DNA of 64,000 bases from Calidithermus roseus (GTDB taxonomy: Bacteria; Deinococcota; Deinococci; Deinococcales; Thermaceae): NCBI RefSeq assembly GCF_003574095.1, contig NZ_QWLA01000001.1:101898-165897 (forward strand). Reading direction: 5' to 3'. How positions within the stretch are numbered: position 1 is the stretch's first letter; each line of letters begins with the position of its first letter. This document shows positions 34,556 to 47,351 of the stretch, one piece after another. The notes under the pieces were generated by a model. The model saw nothing but the letters and a program-made list of their open reading frames with translations. It ran no database searches and was not told where the DNA came from. The position numbers and the translations under genes were made by a program.

Positions 34556-34624
34556 CAGCCAGCACCACCGGTAATTGTCGGCTGAAAATCGTGACCATAC
34601 CGAAGTATCGACGATGACCTTCAT
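34556..34624 (-). pseudogene. vapC: vapC toxin remnant (PIN-domain N-terminus only)
   Basis: The frame starts ATG 34624 overlapping the vapB stop (ATGA) and reads MKVIVDTSVWS, the canonical PIN-domain N-terminus with the first catalytic Asp. It loses homology within about 15 codons and soon runs out of frame into unrelated sequence. The rest of the toxin (about 110 residues) is missing, so this is a deletion remnant. The next DNA is the start region of the nucleotidyltransferase gene. Confidence 0.7.
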
Positions 34625-34820
34625 TTTCTCCGGCGCTGCTCCTTGTAGTCATAGTCATCGTCGTATTCGATCGTACCGAACAGCTCGACAATCTTGAGCT
34701 GTTTTCGACGCTGAACATATTCACGCAGCGCTTGCTCTACGACGGCCCGCTTGGTTTGATACCCCCCAGCTCGAGTGCCTCTCGAATGAGATCGGGGTCG
34801 ATTTGCAGGTTGGTGGCCAT
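34621..34820 (-). pseudogene. vapB: vapB antitoxin with single-base frameshift
   Basis: The start MATNLQIDPDLIREALELGGI (ATG 34820) is a clear VapB/type II antitoxin N-terminus. The following TKRAVVEQALREYVQRR and the C-terminus IVELFGTIEYDDDYDYKEQRRR are equally clear but one frame away. Adding one A to the AAA run at about 34757-34759 restores ...GGIKTKRAVV, the expected family sequence. So a one-base deletion in a homopolymer breaks it. A sequencing error is possible, but the toxin gene downstream is also broken, which supports real decay. Confidence 0.75.
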
Positions 34821-34888
34821 GTGCAAATGGTCGCACAATGAATTGCACAAAACAAGCCCCACAGCCACAGGCGAATTGCCCTGGCAAT

Positions 34889-37168
34889 TCAGTTGGGCTT
34901 TCGTGGTCGGTCGTAGCGGGTGACCAGCGCCTCGGCCAGCCAGAGGGCGGCGGCTTTGTCGAGGTACTGGTTGCCGTTGCCGCACTTGGGCGAGAGCACG
35001 CAGCGCGGGCAGCCGCCCTCGCAGGGGCAACGCTCCAGCAGGTCCCGCGTGGCTCTGATCCAGGCCGGGAACTGCCGCGCTGCGGCCCGCGCGTAGCCCA
35101 CCCCGCCGGGGTAGCCGTCGTAGATGAAGACGGTGGGCCCCGCGCCCGAGGCCAGTGGGCGCGGGTAGAAGGGGTAGCTCACCCCGCCCACGTCGGCCCG
35201 CTCGGCCAGCACAAACAGGGGCAGCAGGCCGATCATGGTGTGCTCGAGGGCGTGGATGGCCGAGGGCACCAGCGCCTCCGACATGCCCGCCTCGTCAGGC
35301 CAGCGCCCGGTGATGCGGTCGGGCTCGCCGGGCAGGGGGGCGGGGTGGACGGCGGTCTCGGCCAGAGGGTGGAACCACACCGCCTCGGTCTGGAAGCTCA
35401 GCTCGGGCATCGTCAGCATGACTTCTTCCAGCACGGTCTCGCTCACGAAGCGCTTCTTGACGTAGCCCGTCACCCGCTCGCGCAGGATCACCGGCCCTAT
35501 CCAGACCCCCGGCAACAGCTCCTCGCCGCTTAGCACCTCGATGTCAGTCTGGGCGCGGGGCTGGGTGTAGTAGTCCTCCAGGCCCGGCAGCAGCACGATC
35601 TCGCGCTTCTCCACGTCGAGGTTGCGCACCAGGTAGCTCTCGCCCTGGTGCAAGTAGACCGCGCCGGGATGGGCCTCCCAGTAAGCCTGCCGCTCGTCGA
35701 GGGTGCCCAGGGTGTGACCCTGGTTGTCCTTGAGGGTGAAGGTGGTGCCCAGCCCGCGCAGGATGAGGTCGCGGTGGGGATTGCGCCGGGGGGTGTAGAG
35801 CCTGCCGTGCTTCTCGAGCAGCCCGTTCGCCAGCCAGGGCAGATAGAGGGGCTCGCTGGGCTCGATGGGCAACTCCCGAGCGGCGCAGTGCAGGTGCAGG
35901 GGGTAGAGCACGGGGTTGGCGGGGTCGGCCACCGCCGACTCGGGCGGGCTGCCCAGAAGCAACTCGGGGCGCTCGCGGAAGTACTCGTCCAGGGGATCCT
36001 CGCGGGGAATCCAGACCACCAAAGCGCGGCGGCTGCCTCGCCCGGCCCGCCCGGCCCGCTGCCAGAAAGCGCTCAAGGAGCCGGGATAGCCCAGCAAAAA
36101 CACCGCGTCCAACTCCCCGATGTCCAGGCCCAGCTCGAGCGCACTGGTGCTCACCAGCACCCGGATTTCCCCGCCCTTGAGGCCCTGCTCGAGGGCGCGG
36201 CGCTCCTTAGCGGTGTAGCCCGCGCGGTAGGGCTTGACCGCCTCGTGCGCGGCGTAGCGGGCTACCAGCTCGGCGGTGCGCCGAGCGTTGGTGAACACCA
36301 GCGCCCTGATGCCGCTCTCGGCGGTGTGGCGGGCCAGGAGTGCTGCCTCGATGTTGGGGCTGCGCCGGGTTCGGCCCTCCTTGTCCAGGGCCTTAGGGGT
36401 CCACACCACAAACTCCCGCTCGGCCCTCGCCACGTTGGCCCGCACCGCCCGGACAGGCTGGCCGGTCAGGTTCTCAGCGTGCTCGTCGGGGTTGGCGATG
36501 GTGGCGCTGGCGGCGATCACCTGAGGGTTGGCCCCGTAGTGTCGGGCGAGGCGCAGCAGCCGCCGCAGGATGAGCGCGGTGTGGGTGCCGAAGACGCCCC
36601 GATAGGCGTGCAACTCGTCGATGACCACGTAGCGTAACCGGCTGAGGAACTCGGCCCACTCCGCGTGGCGCGGCAGCAGGCCAAAGTGCAGCATGTCGGG
36701 GTTGGTCAGAATCGCCAGTCCTCGAGACCTCGCCAATCGGCGCTCTTTGTCCTGGGTGTCGCCGTCGTAGGGGAAGATGCGCTCGGTAAGCTCCAGCGCC
36801 TCGCCCATGGCCCGCAGGCGGCCCAACTGGTCGTGGGCCAGGGCCTTGGTGGGGTACATCAGGATGGCCGTATCCCCTTCGAGCAGCGCCCTCAGCACCG
36901 GCACCTGAAACACCAGGCTCTTGCCCGAGGCGGTCGAGGTCGCCAGCACGACGGATCCCCCGCCTAGAGCCTCCAGGGCCTCGGCCTGGTGGGCGAAGGG
37001 CTTCAGGCCCAGCGCCTCGAGCACCCCCGCGAACTCGCCCGCGTAGTCCACCTTCCTCGGCGGGTCAGCCCCCAGCAAGCGCACGAAGCCCAGCTGGCCC
37101 GCGTAGCCTTCGATGTTGCGAAGCCACTGGGCGTAGCTGTCGTAGCCGGCGAGTTCTTTGGGAAGCAT
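34889..37168 (-). CDS. DEAD/DEAH-box helicase with C-terminal DUF1998 zinc domain (MrfA/Hrq1-like)
   Basis: This 759-residue SF2 helicase has ATSTASGKS (Walker A, about 85), VVIDELHAYRGVFGTHTALILRRLLR (DEAH-type box), AASATIANP (motif III), a second RecA lobe with VSTSALELGLDIGELDAVFLLGYPG and QRAGRAGR, then a DUF1998 C-terminus with four cysteines in CPCEGGCPRCVLSPKCGNGN. This layout is that of Bacillus MrfA (YprA) and fungal Hrq1, which act in repair of mitomycin-type and crosslink damage. The DNA repair role here is inferred from the family. It starts 38 bp after csaB on the same strand, so it could be the last gene of the udk operon. Confidence 0.88.
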   Translation of the reverse strand: MLPKELAGYDSYAQWLRNIEGYAGQLGFVRLLGADPPRKVDYAGEFAGVLEALGLKPFAHQAEALEALGGGSVVLATSTASGKSLVFQVPVLRALLEGDTAILMYPTKALAHDQLGRLRAMGEALELTERIFPYDGDTQDKERRLARSRGLAILTNPDMLHFGLLPRHAEWAEFLSRLRYVVIDELHAYRGVFGTHTALILRRLLRLARHYGANPQVIAASATIANPDEHAENLTGQPVRAVRANVARAEREFVVWTPKALDKEGRTRRSPNIEAALLARHTAESGIRALVFTNARRTAELVARYAAHEAVKPYRAGYTAKERRALEQGLKGGEIRVLVSTSALELGLDIGELDAVFLLGYPGSLSAFWQRAGRAGRGSRRALVVWIPREDPLDEYFRERPELLLGSPPESAVADPANPVLYPLHLHCAARELPIEPSEPLYLPWLANGLLEKHGRLYTPRRNPHRDLILRGLGTTFTLKDNQGHTLGTLDERQAYWEAHPGAVYLHQGESYLVRNLDVEKREIVLLPGLEDYYTQPRAQTDIEVLSGEELLPGVWIGPVILRERVTGYVKKRFVSETVLEEVMLTMPELSFQTEAVWFHPLAETAVHPAPLPGEPDRITGRWPDEAGMSEALVPSAIHALEHTMIGLLPLFVLAERADVGGVSYPFYPRPLASGAGPTVFIYDGYPGGVGYARAAARQFPAWIRATRDLLERCPCEGGCPRCVLSPKCGNGNQYLDKAAALWLAEALVTRYDRPRKPN

Positions 37169-37206
37169 GGCTCAGCTATCAACCCCCGACGGCTTCTGTG
37201 AGGGGC

Positions 37207-38192
37207 CTAATTCCGTGAGGAAGCGATCTTGTGGTCGCGCGGCCCCGAGAGCACCCGGTCGAAGCTCGCGCTGGCCCGGCTTTTCATCTCCTCAATCGCC
37301 CCCCAGTCGGGCTGGACGTTGTGCTCCACCATCCGCACGAAGTAGTCAGCCTCGCCGGGGATCTCCTGGAATGGAGCCCTGGCGTCGCGGCAGAACCCGG
37401 CGACCTTGGGGTCGTAGGACAGCCCGGCGAAGGGGGTTCCGGCGGCGGCGGCCAGGATCACCCCGTGCAGCCGGATCGAGACCACGTAGGCTGCCTGGGC
37501 CAGCACGTAGAACACCCGGCGGGGGTCCCAGGCCAACTCGGCGGTGAAGCCGGGGAAGAACTCCAGCGCCTCCTCGTCGTGCCCCGGCTGCATCGCCAGG
37601 ATCACCACCTCGTAGCCTAGGTCCCGCAGCCGCTCGGCAGTCTGGGCCAGGGTGCGGTTGGCCTCGTCGAAACCCGCCCTGGGCACCAGCGCCACCATCT
37701 TCGGTTCCCGCTCTACGGGAGGCGGGTTCAGCAGCATCGCGCAGTCGGCCCCCAATTCGGCCTGCAAGCCCAGTCGCCGGGCGTACTCGAGCGAGTCGCG
37801 GTCGCGCATGAAGAGCTGAACCCCCTTGAGCGCCCGCCGGACAGCCCGTTCGCCCTTGGGGGAGAGGGGGCCGAGCGATTGGTTGAACACGTGAACCGGC
37901 TTGCCCCGCATCCTCGCCATGCGAATGATGGTGAGGTAGTACCAAAGGCTGGCCGAGGAAGTCTTGTCCTGCAGGAGGGTTCCGCCCCCCGATAAAAGCA
38001 GGTCGGCCTCGCCCAGCGCCCGCCAGACCTCGAGGGGGTGGGTGCGCCTGACCGCCCGCACCCCGTAGAGCTGCTGGGTTTCCGCCGGGTTCTTAGAGAG
38101 GACCAGGGGGGTGTGCCCTCTCGCCTTGAGTTCCTGCACGATGGCTTCCAGGAGGGCTTCGTCCCCCGCGTTGTGAAAACCGTAATACCCGC

Positions 38193-38208
<16 letters not shown>
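37207..38208 (-). CDS. csaB: Polysaccharide pyruvyl transferase CsaB
   Basis: CsaB adds ketal pyruvate to secondary cell-wall polysaccharide, creating the ligand for SLH domains of S-layer and outer-envelope proteins. The 333-residue protein shows LSGYYGFHNAGDEALLEA at the N-terminus, DLLLSGGGTLLQDKTS, NQSLGPLS, LVPRAGFDE and the conserved VSIRLHGVILA near residue 255. ATG 38208 has a strong GGAGGG 8 bp upstream and overlaps the preceding gene by 16 bp, so it is co-transcribed with DUF5693 and udk. Thermus uses pyruvylated polymers and SLH proteins to tether its envelope (known). Confidence 0.93.
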
Positions 38209-40650
<2,442 letters not shown>

Positions 40651-40655
40651 ACACA

Positions 40656-40682
40656 AGGGGTGGGTCCAATGAACCCACCCCT
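40656..40682 (-). terminator. Terminator of the malK-type ATPase gene
   Basis: A perfect 10-bp stem (AGGGGTGGGT/ACCCACCCCT) with a 7-base loop lies 14 bp after the stop codon. On the minus strand it is followed by a fairly T-rich stretch (TTGTGTTGT). Confidence 0.65.
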
Positions 40683-40696
40683 GCATAGCCGTCGGA

Positions 40697-41848
<1,152 letters not shown>

Positions 41849-41931
41849 GAACCGGCCTCCTCTTTTGTACCCTGGGTCCCGCGCTGTGAGCCTGTAGCCC
41901 ATCGGGGAGTTGGTAGGGGGTACACGCTCAG

Positions 41932-41959
41932 TTTATAGGCCCATCCGTCGGAGAATCAA
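41932..41959 (-). promoter_or_regulatory. Promoter of the malK-type ATPase gene
   Basis: TTGATT (41959-41954), a 16-bp spacer and TATAAA (41937-41932) on the minus strand, about 84 bp before ATG 41848. Confidence 0.6.
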
Positions 41960-42136
41960 TGCTGACTCGAGGCCGCCCGCCCGGCTTTTTCACTCACCCC
42001 AGTACTTGAAAAACCCGATGAATCGGGGTGTCTCTCACCCTGGGGGGCTCGAGGCCCTGCGTTGGACTTGTACTGAAATCAGATTGTGGCCTCGCCGGGG
42101 TTGCTTCAATCGGGGCTGATCTTGAGGTGTCCAAGC

Positions 42137-42166
42137 TTGACGGGGTTCTGTCGCCGCAACTATGCT
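42137..42166 (+). promoter_or_regulatory. Promoter of mscL
   Basis: TTGACG (42137-42142), an 18-bp spacer and TATGCT (42161-42166), about 90 bp before ATG 42257, which has a strong GAGGAGG. Confidence 0.5.
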
Positions 42167-42256
42167 CACCTCGGTCAGACTTCCTGGTAAAAACGCAAAG
42201 AACTTCGCCTGGCCAAGCTGTTTGACCACTTTGGATGTGCTCGAGGAGGTTGACAT

Positions 42257-42652
42257 ATGCTCAGTGGCTTCAGGGACTTCATCTTGCGCGGCAACGTGGT
42301 GGATCTGGCGGTAGCGGTAGTCATCGGCGCGGCCTTTGGCGCGGTGGTGGATTCGATGGTCAAGGACATCATCACCCCCCTCATCGGCCTGGTCGGCGGC
42401 CAGCCCGACTTCTCGGCGATCCGCATCGGCGCCAATACCCAGGGACAGGGTGGTATCGCTATCGGTAACTTCCTCAACGCCCTGGTTTCCTTCTTGATCA
42501 AAGCCGCGGTGATCTACTTCGTGATCGTGCAGCCCATGAGGCGTGTGATGGAAATGATGAAGCGCAACGAGGCCCCTGCCACCCCTGCTACCCCGGAGGA
42601 CATCGTGCTGCTGCGTGAGATTCGCGACGTGCTCAAGAGCCGCAATCCGTGA
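42257..42652 (+). CDS. mscL: Large-conductance mechanosensitive channel
   Basis: MscL opens under membrane tension in hypo-osmotic shock. The 131-residue protein has the signature GFRDFILRGNVVDLAVAVVIGAAFGAVVDSMVKDI, two transmembrane helices (about 15-45 and 70-95), a short periplasmic loop (about 46-69) and a cytoplasmic helix. GAGGAGG lies 7 bp before the ATG. It converges on icd with only 2 bp between stop codons. Confidence 0.96.
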   Translation: MLSGFRDFILRGNVVDLAVAVVIGAAFGAVVDSMVKDIITPLIGLVGGQPDFSAIRIGANTQGQGGIAIGNFLNALVSFLIKAAVIYFVIVQPMRRVMEMMKRNEAPATPATPEDIVLLREIRDVLKSRNP

Positions 42653-42654
42653 GC

Positions 42655-43929
<1,275 letters not shown>

Positions 43930-43949
43930 GCTTTTCCTCCTGACTCAAG

Positions 43950-43979
43950 AGCATAAGCCACGGCTGGTATACCATGCAA
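43950..43979 (-). promoter_or_regulatory. Promoter of icd
   Basis: TTGCAT (43979-43974), an 18-bp spacer and TATGCT (43955-43950) on the minus strand, 20 bp before ATG 43929. Confidence 0.5.
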
Positions 43980-43982
43980 AAG

Positions 43983-44105
43983 TACGTTGATAGCTGATGG
44001 CCAAGCGCAAAAACCGGTTGTAGGGGCGGGCCCTGTGGCTGCCCTTTACCCCTGAACCCGTCACCCCCTCACCCGATCCCCGCTCTCCGCCGATGGTTGA
44101 GCCCT
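43983..44105. repeat. Heptad array between icd and the CPBP gene
   Basis: TACGTTG, ATAGCTG, ATGGCCA, AGCGCAA, then C-rich units (TGAACCC, GTCACCC, CCTCACC, CGATCCC) keep 7-bp spacing. The first half is clear, the second loose. Confidence 0.5.
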
Positions 44106-44109
44106 CCCG

Positions 44110-44691
44110 CTACCCGTTCTCGCGGCGCTCGAGCCGCCTGGCTTCGTCGAGTAACTGGTAAAACCCTTTGGCGTTGTTGAGGTAATGGGCCAGGATGCCG
44201 GGGATCAGGCTGCCGGTGAGGAAATAAGCTGCCCCGAAGGACAGCCCGGCGATGAAGATGAACAGCGGGTAGCTCCAGGCCCGGCGGTCGGGGACCGGGT
44301 GGAAGGCGGCGAAGATGACGGCCTGGATCACCACGCCTGGCCAGCCCAGGCCCAGGGTGCTCGCCAGCAGGCTTTGCAGCGCTCCGCGAAAGAGCACCTC
44401 CTCGGCCAGGCCCGAGATCATGCCCAGTTGCAGGGCGTGGTTGTAGCCAAGCTGCTGGTTGCGAAAGGCCCGCCCGATCTGGGAGTGGAGCTGCTGCACC
44501 ACTCCAAAGGAAGATGGGAATAGCCGGGAAAAGACCAGTTCGAGGCCCATCAACCCCAGGTAAAGCGCCAGGAAGACCAGGGTGTCGCGCAGGGGGTCGG
44601 GGTCTCGCACCAGCGGATACCCTCCCAAGACCATACCGACCACCCCGATCAGCAGGATCAGGGCCTGGATGCTCAATAGAACCCGAAACAC
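44110..44691 (-). CDS. CPBP family intramembrane glutamic endopeptidase
   Basis: This 193-residue protein has about six membrane segments and the CPBP (Abi/Rce1-like) motifs: EEVLFRG with the catalytic Glu pair (about 105-111), IFAAFH (about 140-145) and HYLNN near the C-terminus. Family members cleave membrane proteins or process peptides such as bacteriocin immunity systems; the target is unknown. GTG 44691 overlaps the stop of the upstream RAM-domain gene (TAGTG), with GGAG just before. That coupling to a regulatory domain protein is unusual and worth noting. Confidence 0.85.
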   Translation of the reverse strand: MFRVLLSIQALILLIGVVGMVLGGYPLVRDPDPLRDTLVFLALYLGLMGLELVFSRLFPSSFGVVQQLHSQIGRAFRNQQLGYNHALQLGMISGLAEEVLFRGALQSLLASTLGLGWPGVVIQAVIFAAFHPVPDRRAWSYPLFIFIAGLSFGAAYFLTGSLIPGILAHYLNNAKGFYQLLDEARRLERRENG

Positions 44692-44975
44692 TACTCCAGC
44701 TCCGAGCCGATATTGAAGCCCTGCTCCAGCAGCTTCTTGGGGTAGGCCCTGAAGGCCAGCAGGGTCTGGGTGCGCTCGATCCCCGAGAGTTTGCGCAGGC
44801 CCAGGGTCACGATATCGTCGAGTTGCTCGAAGTCCTGAAAGGAGAGCTTGGCCACTAGGTCCCATTCTCCCGTCACCGAGTAGACCTCGGCCACGCCAGG
44901 GATCTCGGCCACGGCCTCGGCGGTTTCGGCGGTGGATTCGCGCTTGGTTTGGATGAGCACGAAAGCGGTGATCAT
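44691..44975 (-). CDS. Stand-alone Lrp/AsnC ligand-binding (RAM) domain protein
   Basis: At 94 residues it has only the C-terminal ligand-binding/oligomerisation domain of Lrp/AsnC regulators, with no helix-turn-helix: ITAFVLIQTKRE, GVAEVYSVTGEWDLVAKLSF, DIVTLGLRKLSGIERTQTLLAFR. Such stand-alone RAM proteins bind amino acids and form octamers; one from Thermus has been studied structurally. The start is ATG 44975. It runs straight into the CPBP gene with overlapping codons. Confidence 0.9.
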   Translation of the reverse strand: MITAFVLIQTKRESTAETAEAVAEIPGVAEVYSVTGEWDLVAKLSFQDFEQLDDIVTLGLRKLSGIERTQTLLAFRAYPKKLLEQGFNIGSELE

Positions 44976-45004
44976 GCTACTCGATGATACCGCGAGGGTG
45001 GTGA

Positions 45005-45110
45005 CGTTGTACGCAAGACGCCAAACGCATGTCTTACGTCGTACGTCGTACGCCCGGCCCTCGACCCTAGACTCTTGACCCTCGACAGATCACGAATTGA
45101 CAGCTTATGG
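45005..45110. repeat. Long heptad array between the RAM gene and the phosphoesterase
   Basis: GTTGTAC, GCAAGAC, GCCAAAC, GCATGTC, TTACGTC, GTACGTC, GTACGCC, then CGGCCCT, CGACCCT, AGACTCT, TGACCCT, CGACAGA in unbroken 7-bp phase. It reaches the phosphoesterase stop codon at 45105. Confidence 0.85.
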
Positions 45111-45821
45111 CTTATCCCTTTCCTCCCCCGTTGTCTCGAGGATCAGCTTGGGCCTGAAGCGGATCATGTCGGCTGAAACGAAGTGCAGCGGGATGCCGTC
45201 CCAGGACTGGGGCAGCCGGTTGGGGTCGGCTCCGTGTAGGTGGCCGTAGACGACCATGTCCGGGCGGTATTCTTCGATCAGCTCGGTAAAACCGGTCGGT
45301 CCGCCGGTTACGGAGTAGGGAGGGTAGTGCAGGGCCAGGATCAGGTGGTCGTAGGGCTGGTTCTGTACGGTCTTGAGGCTCAGGCGCAGGCGCTCGAGTT
45401 CACGCTTGTAGATGCGCAGGTCTTCCTCGCTGAAGTCGCGGCTGCCTGGGGCATCCCAGCCCCGGCTTCCGGCGATGGCCACGCCGCCGATCATCAGCGA
45501 GTCGTGCTGCAAGGCGTGCATGCGTGGAGGCAGGACTTCACGCAGGCGGCTGATGGAGGGCCACCAGTAGTCGTGGTTGCCCCGCAGCAGCACCTTGGTG
45601 CCCGGCAACTCGCCCAGGTCGCGTAGGTCCACCAGGGCCTCGGGGAGCCTCATGGCCCAGGAGATATCGCCTGCAACGATCACTACGTCGTCCTCGCCCA
45701 CTACCTTGCGCCATTCCTCGAACACCGCCTCGGGATGGCCTTCCCAGTTGGGACCGAAGATGGCCATGGGCTTGGGGAAGGCTCGGGAGAGGTGAAGGTC
45801 AGCGATGGCGAAGACGCGCAC
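45105..45821 (-). CDS. Calcineurin-like metallophosphoesterase
   Basis: This 238-residue protein has the two-metal motifs in order: DLHLS (D-x-H), VAGDISWA (GDxx), RGNHDYWW (GNHD), ALHYPP and GHLHG. Substrate is unknown. The frame begins 39 bp upstream, but GTG 45821 (MRVFAIADLHLS) is typical for the family start. Its C-terminus is encoded next to the heptad array. Divergent from recX, sharing a short intergenic region. Confidence 0.85.
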   Translation of the reverse strand: MRVFAIADLHLSRAFPKPMAIFGPNWEGHPEAVFEEWRKVVGEDDVVIVAGDISWAMRLPEALVDLRDLGELPGTKVLLRGNHDYWWPSISRLREVLPPRMHALQHDSLMIGGVAIAGSRGWDAPGSRDFSEEDLRIYKRELERLRLSLKTVQNQPYDHLILALHYPPYSVTGGPTGFTELIEEYRPDMVVYGHLHGADPNRLPQSWDGIPLHFVSADMIRFRPKLILETTGEERDKP

Positions 45822-45861
45822 GACGAACAGTTTAACCCCTAGCACGGATTGGCGAGACACC

Positions 45862-45891
45862 TTGATCTGAGGCCAACACCGACGTTATGGT
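45862..45891 (+). promoter_or_regulatory. Weak recX promoter candidate
   Basis: TTGATC (45862-45867), an 18-bp spacer and TATGGT (45886-45891), 14 bp before ATG 45905; GGGAG overlaps the leader. Confidence 0.3.
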
Positions 45892-45904
45892 GCGGGAGAC
45901 AACG

Positions 45905-46363
45905 ATGCCCCAGGAAAGCAAAGCTGCCCACGAACTCTTCGAGTATGCCCTCAGGGTGCTCAACATGCGCCCTTACACCGAGTTTGCCCTGCGTCAGAAG
46001 CTCGCCCGAAGGGGCTCGGCAGAGGCGGTAGCCCAGGTCATCGAGCGGCTCAAGGCGCTGGGCTTCCTCGACGACCGCAAGTATGCTGAGGGCTATGCCC
46101 GGCTCTACCGGGGCAAGTGGGGCGCGGCCAAGATTCGCCGCTCGCTCGAGACCAAGGGCGTGCCCAGGGACGTCGTCGGGGAGGTTCTCGCAGCCCTCGA
46201 GCCCGAGAGTGATCCGCTGGCCGAGGCCCTGGCCCTGTTGGGGCGCTACAAAAGCCGCCACAAGGGCGACAAAGCTAAAGCCATCCGCTTCCTGGCCAAC
46301 CGAGGTTTTTCCTTCGCGGTGGCGCTCGAGGCCTGGGCGCGTTACGAGACGGGGGAAAGCTGA
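45905..46363 (+). CDS. recX: Regulatory protein RecX
   Basis: RecX inhibits or tunes RecA filaments. The 152-residue protein is built of three-helix repeats: ALRVLNMRPYTEFALRQKLARRG, VIERLKALGFLDDRKYAEGYARLYRGKWGAAKIRRSLETKGV, and a C-terminal copy ending in GFSFAVALEAW. ATG 45905 is preferred over GTG/ATG starts 18 bp upstream because GGGAG sits correctly. No recA is next to it. Confidence 0.92.
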   Translation: MPQESKAAHELFEYALRVLNMRPYTEFALRQKLARRGSAEAVAQVIERLKALGFLDDRKYAEGYARLYRGKWGAAKIRRSLETKGVPRDVVGEVLAALEPESDPLAEALALLGRYKSRHKGDKAKAIRFLANRGFSFAVALEAWARYETGES

Positions 46364-46460
46364 TCGCCAAATGCTAAGCGCGGGTCGTACGTCCTACGTC
46401 GTACGCAAAACGCCTTAGGCCCTCGACAAACCACCAGCCACAAGCTAAGTACCCCATTTC
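46363..46460. repeat. Heptad array with a 28-bp exact inverted copy of the 13.3-kb array
   Basis: GATCGCC, AAATGCT, AAGCGCG, GGTCGTA, CGTCCTA, CGTCGTA, CGCAAAA, CGCCTTA in 7-bp phase. Bases 46379-46406 are the exact reverse complement of 13336-13363. Confidence 0.85.
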
Positions 46461-46475
46461 CCGGAATCCCCGGCC

Positions 46476-47267
46476 TCAATTCGCACACACGGGCTTGGGC
46501 GGCAGCACCTTGCTGTAGCTCACCGTGAGGCGACAGCCCAAGTCGGCGTACAGCGCCCGCAGGACTTCGCCCTCGAGGTCGAAGAGCCAGCGGCGCACCT
46601 CGGCGGGGGTGTTCTTGCTGATCCAGTCGCGGGCTTCGGCGGCCTGGCCGTTGATGAGGCCACGGGCGTAGTAGCCCAGCGCGGCGCTCCTGGCCCCCAC
46701 GCCATCCCCCGTCTTGAGGGCGCTCTCGAGGCTTTGGCGGTAGAAGGAGAGGGTGCTGAAGCCCAGGGTGGGGTATCTGGCGGTCACGTCCACGTAGCGC
46801 ACCCCGTCCCAGCCCAGCAGGTAGGTCAGGCGCGGGTAAACCGCGCGAGGCAGGCCGCCGAAGTCGGCGAAAACATCGGTTCCCACGATCACCTCGGGAA
46901 TCTTATCGCCGTTCACGTCGCGCAGCTCGAGGATGCCGGTGCTCCTGCCGTAGTAGATGAGCATGTTGCGGAAGCTGCGCTCCTGGGTGAAAAAGTAGGC
47001 GGTGGTGCAGCAGTTCGTGCCCCCGCTGTTCTCGTTGATCCACAGTTCCCTGGGCTCCTGCCCGGTGAGTTCGACCAGTTGCGTCTCGAAGCGCACGCCC
47101 CTGATCTCGACTTGGGTGCGATCGGCCCGGATGATGCGCAGCAGACTCTCGGTGGGGGAGCGGCTCTCGATGCGGACGGTGTATTCCCCCCAACGCACGA
47201 TCTGGGGCTGGGATTGGGCCAGGGCCAGCCCCAGTAGCATAGCCACAACGATAACGCCACGTTTCAC
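46476..47267 (-). CDS. Secreted protein with FG-GAP-like calcium loop
   Basis: This 263-residue protein starts at GTG 47267 (MKRGVIVVAMLLGLALA) with GGGAGG 7 bp upstream, a clear signal peptide with cleavage near AQSQP. The body is beta-rich. ELRDVNGDKIPEVIVGTDVFADFGG (split near residues 130-155) looks like the Asp-rich calcium loop of FG-GAP or dockerin-type proteins. A Cys-Cys pair (GGTNCCTTAY) and a C-terminal cysteine may form disulphides. I do not recognise the whole protein. It could be an envelope or secreted binding protein. Confidence 0.7.
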   Translation of the reverse strand: MKRGVIVVAMLLGLALAQSQPQIVRWGEYTVRIESRSPTESLLRIIRADRTQVEIRGVRFETQLVELTGQEPRELWINENSGGTNCCTTAYFFTQERSFRNMLIYYGRSTGILELRDVNGDKIPEVIVGTDVFADFGGLPRAVYPRLTYLLGWDGVRYVDVTARYPTLGFSTLSFYRQSLESALKTGDGVGARSAALGYYARGLINGQAAEARDWISKNTPAEVRRWLFDLEGEVLRALYADLGCRLTVSYSKVLPPKPVCAN

Positions 47268-47305
47268 GGGAACCTCCCGCAAGACTTTTACCATACCCTC
47301 CGCCA

Positions 47306-47336
47306 AAAAGAAACGCCGGACCCGCCGGGGTCCGGC
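47306..47336 (-). terminator. Rho-independent terminator of osmC
   Basis: A perfect 9-bp stem (GCCGGACCC/GGGTCCGGC, 47315-47336) with a 4-base loop, 15 bp after the osmC stop, followed on the minus strand by a T-rich run (GTTTCTTTTTGG). The best terminator in the window. Confidence 0.8.
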
Positions 47337-47351
47337 ATCAGGCCTCCTTGC

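Larger units (their letters stand above)
41849..42256. other. Divergent 408-bp regulatory gap between malK and mscL
   Basis: Holds the malK and mscL promoters listed separately and a palindrome CCCGAT-ga-ATCGGG at 42014-42027, a possible operator or small terminator. I see no gene in it; the short ORFs lack ribosome binding sites. Confidence 0.5.

Noticed and set aside
36276..36524. Small ORFs antisense to the helicase
   Set aside because: Shadows; the helicase frame carries all SF2 motifs.
41910..42225. Short plus-strand ORFs between malK and mscL
   Set aside because: No SD or domain; the region holds two promoters instead.
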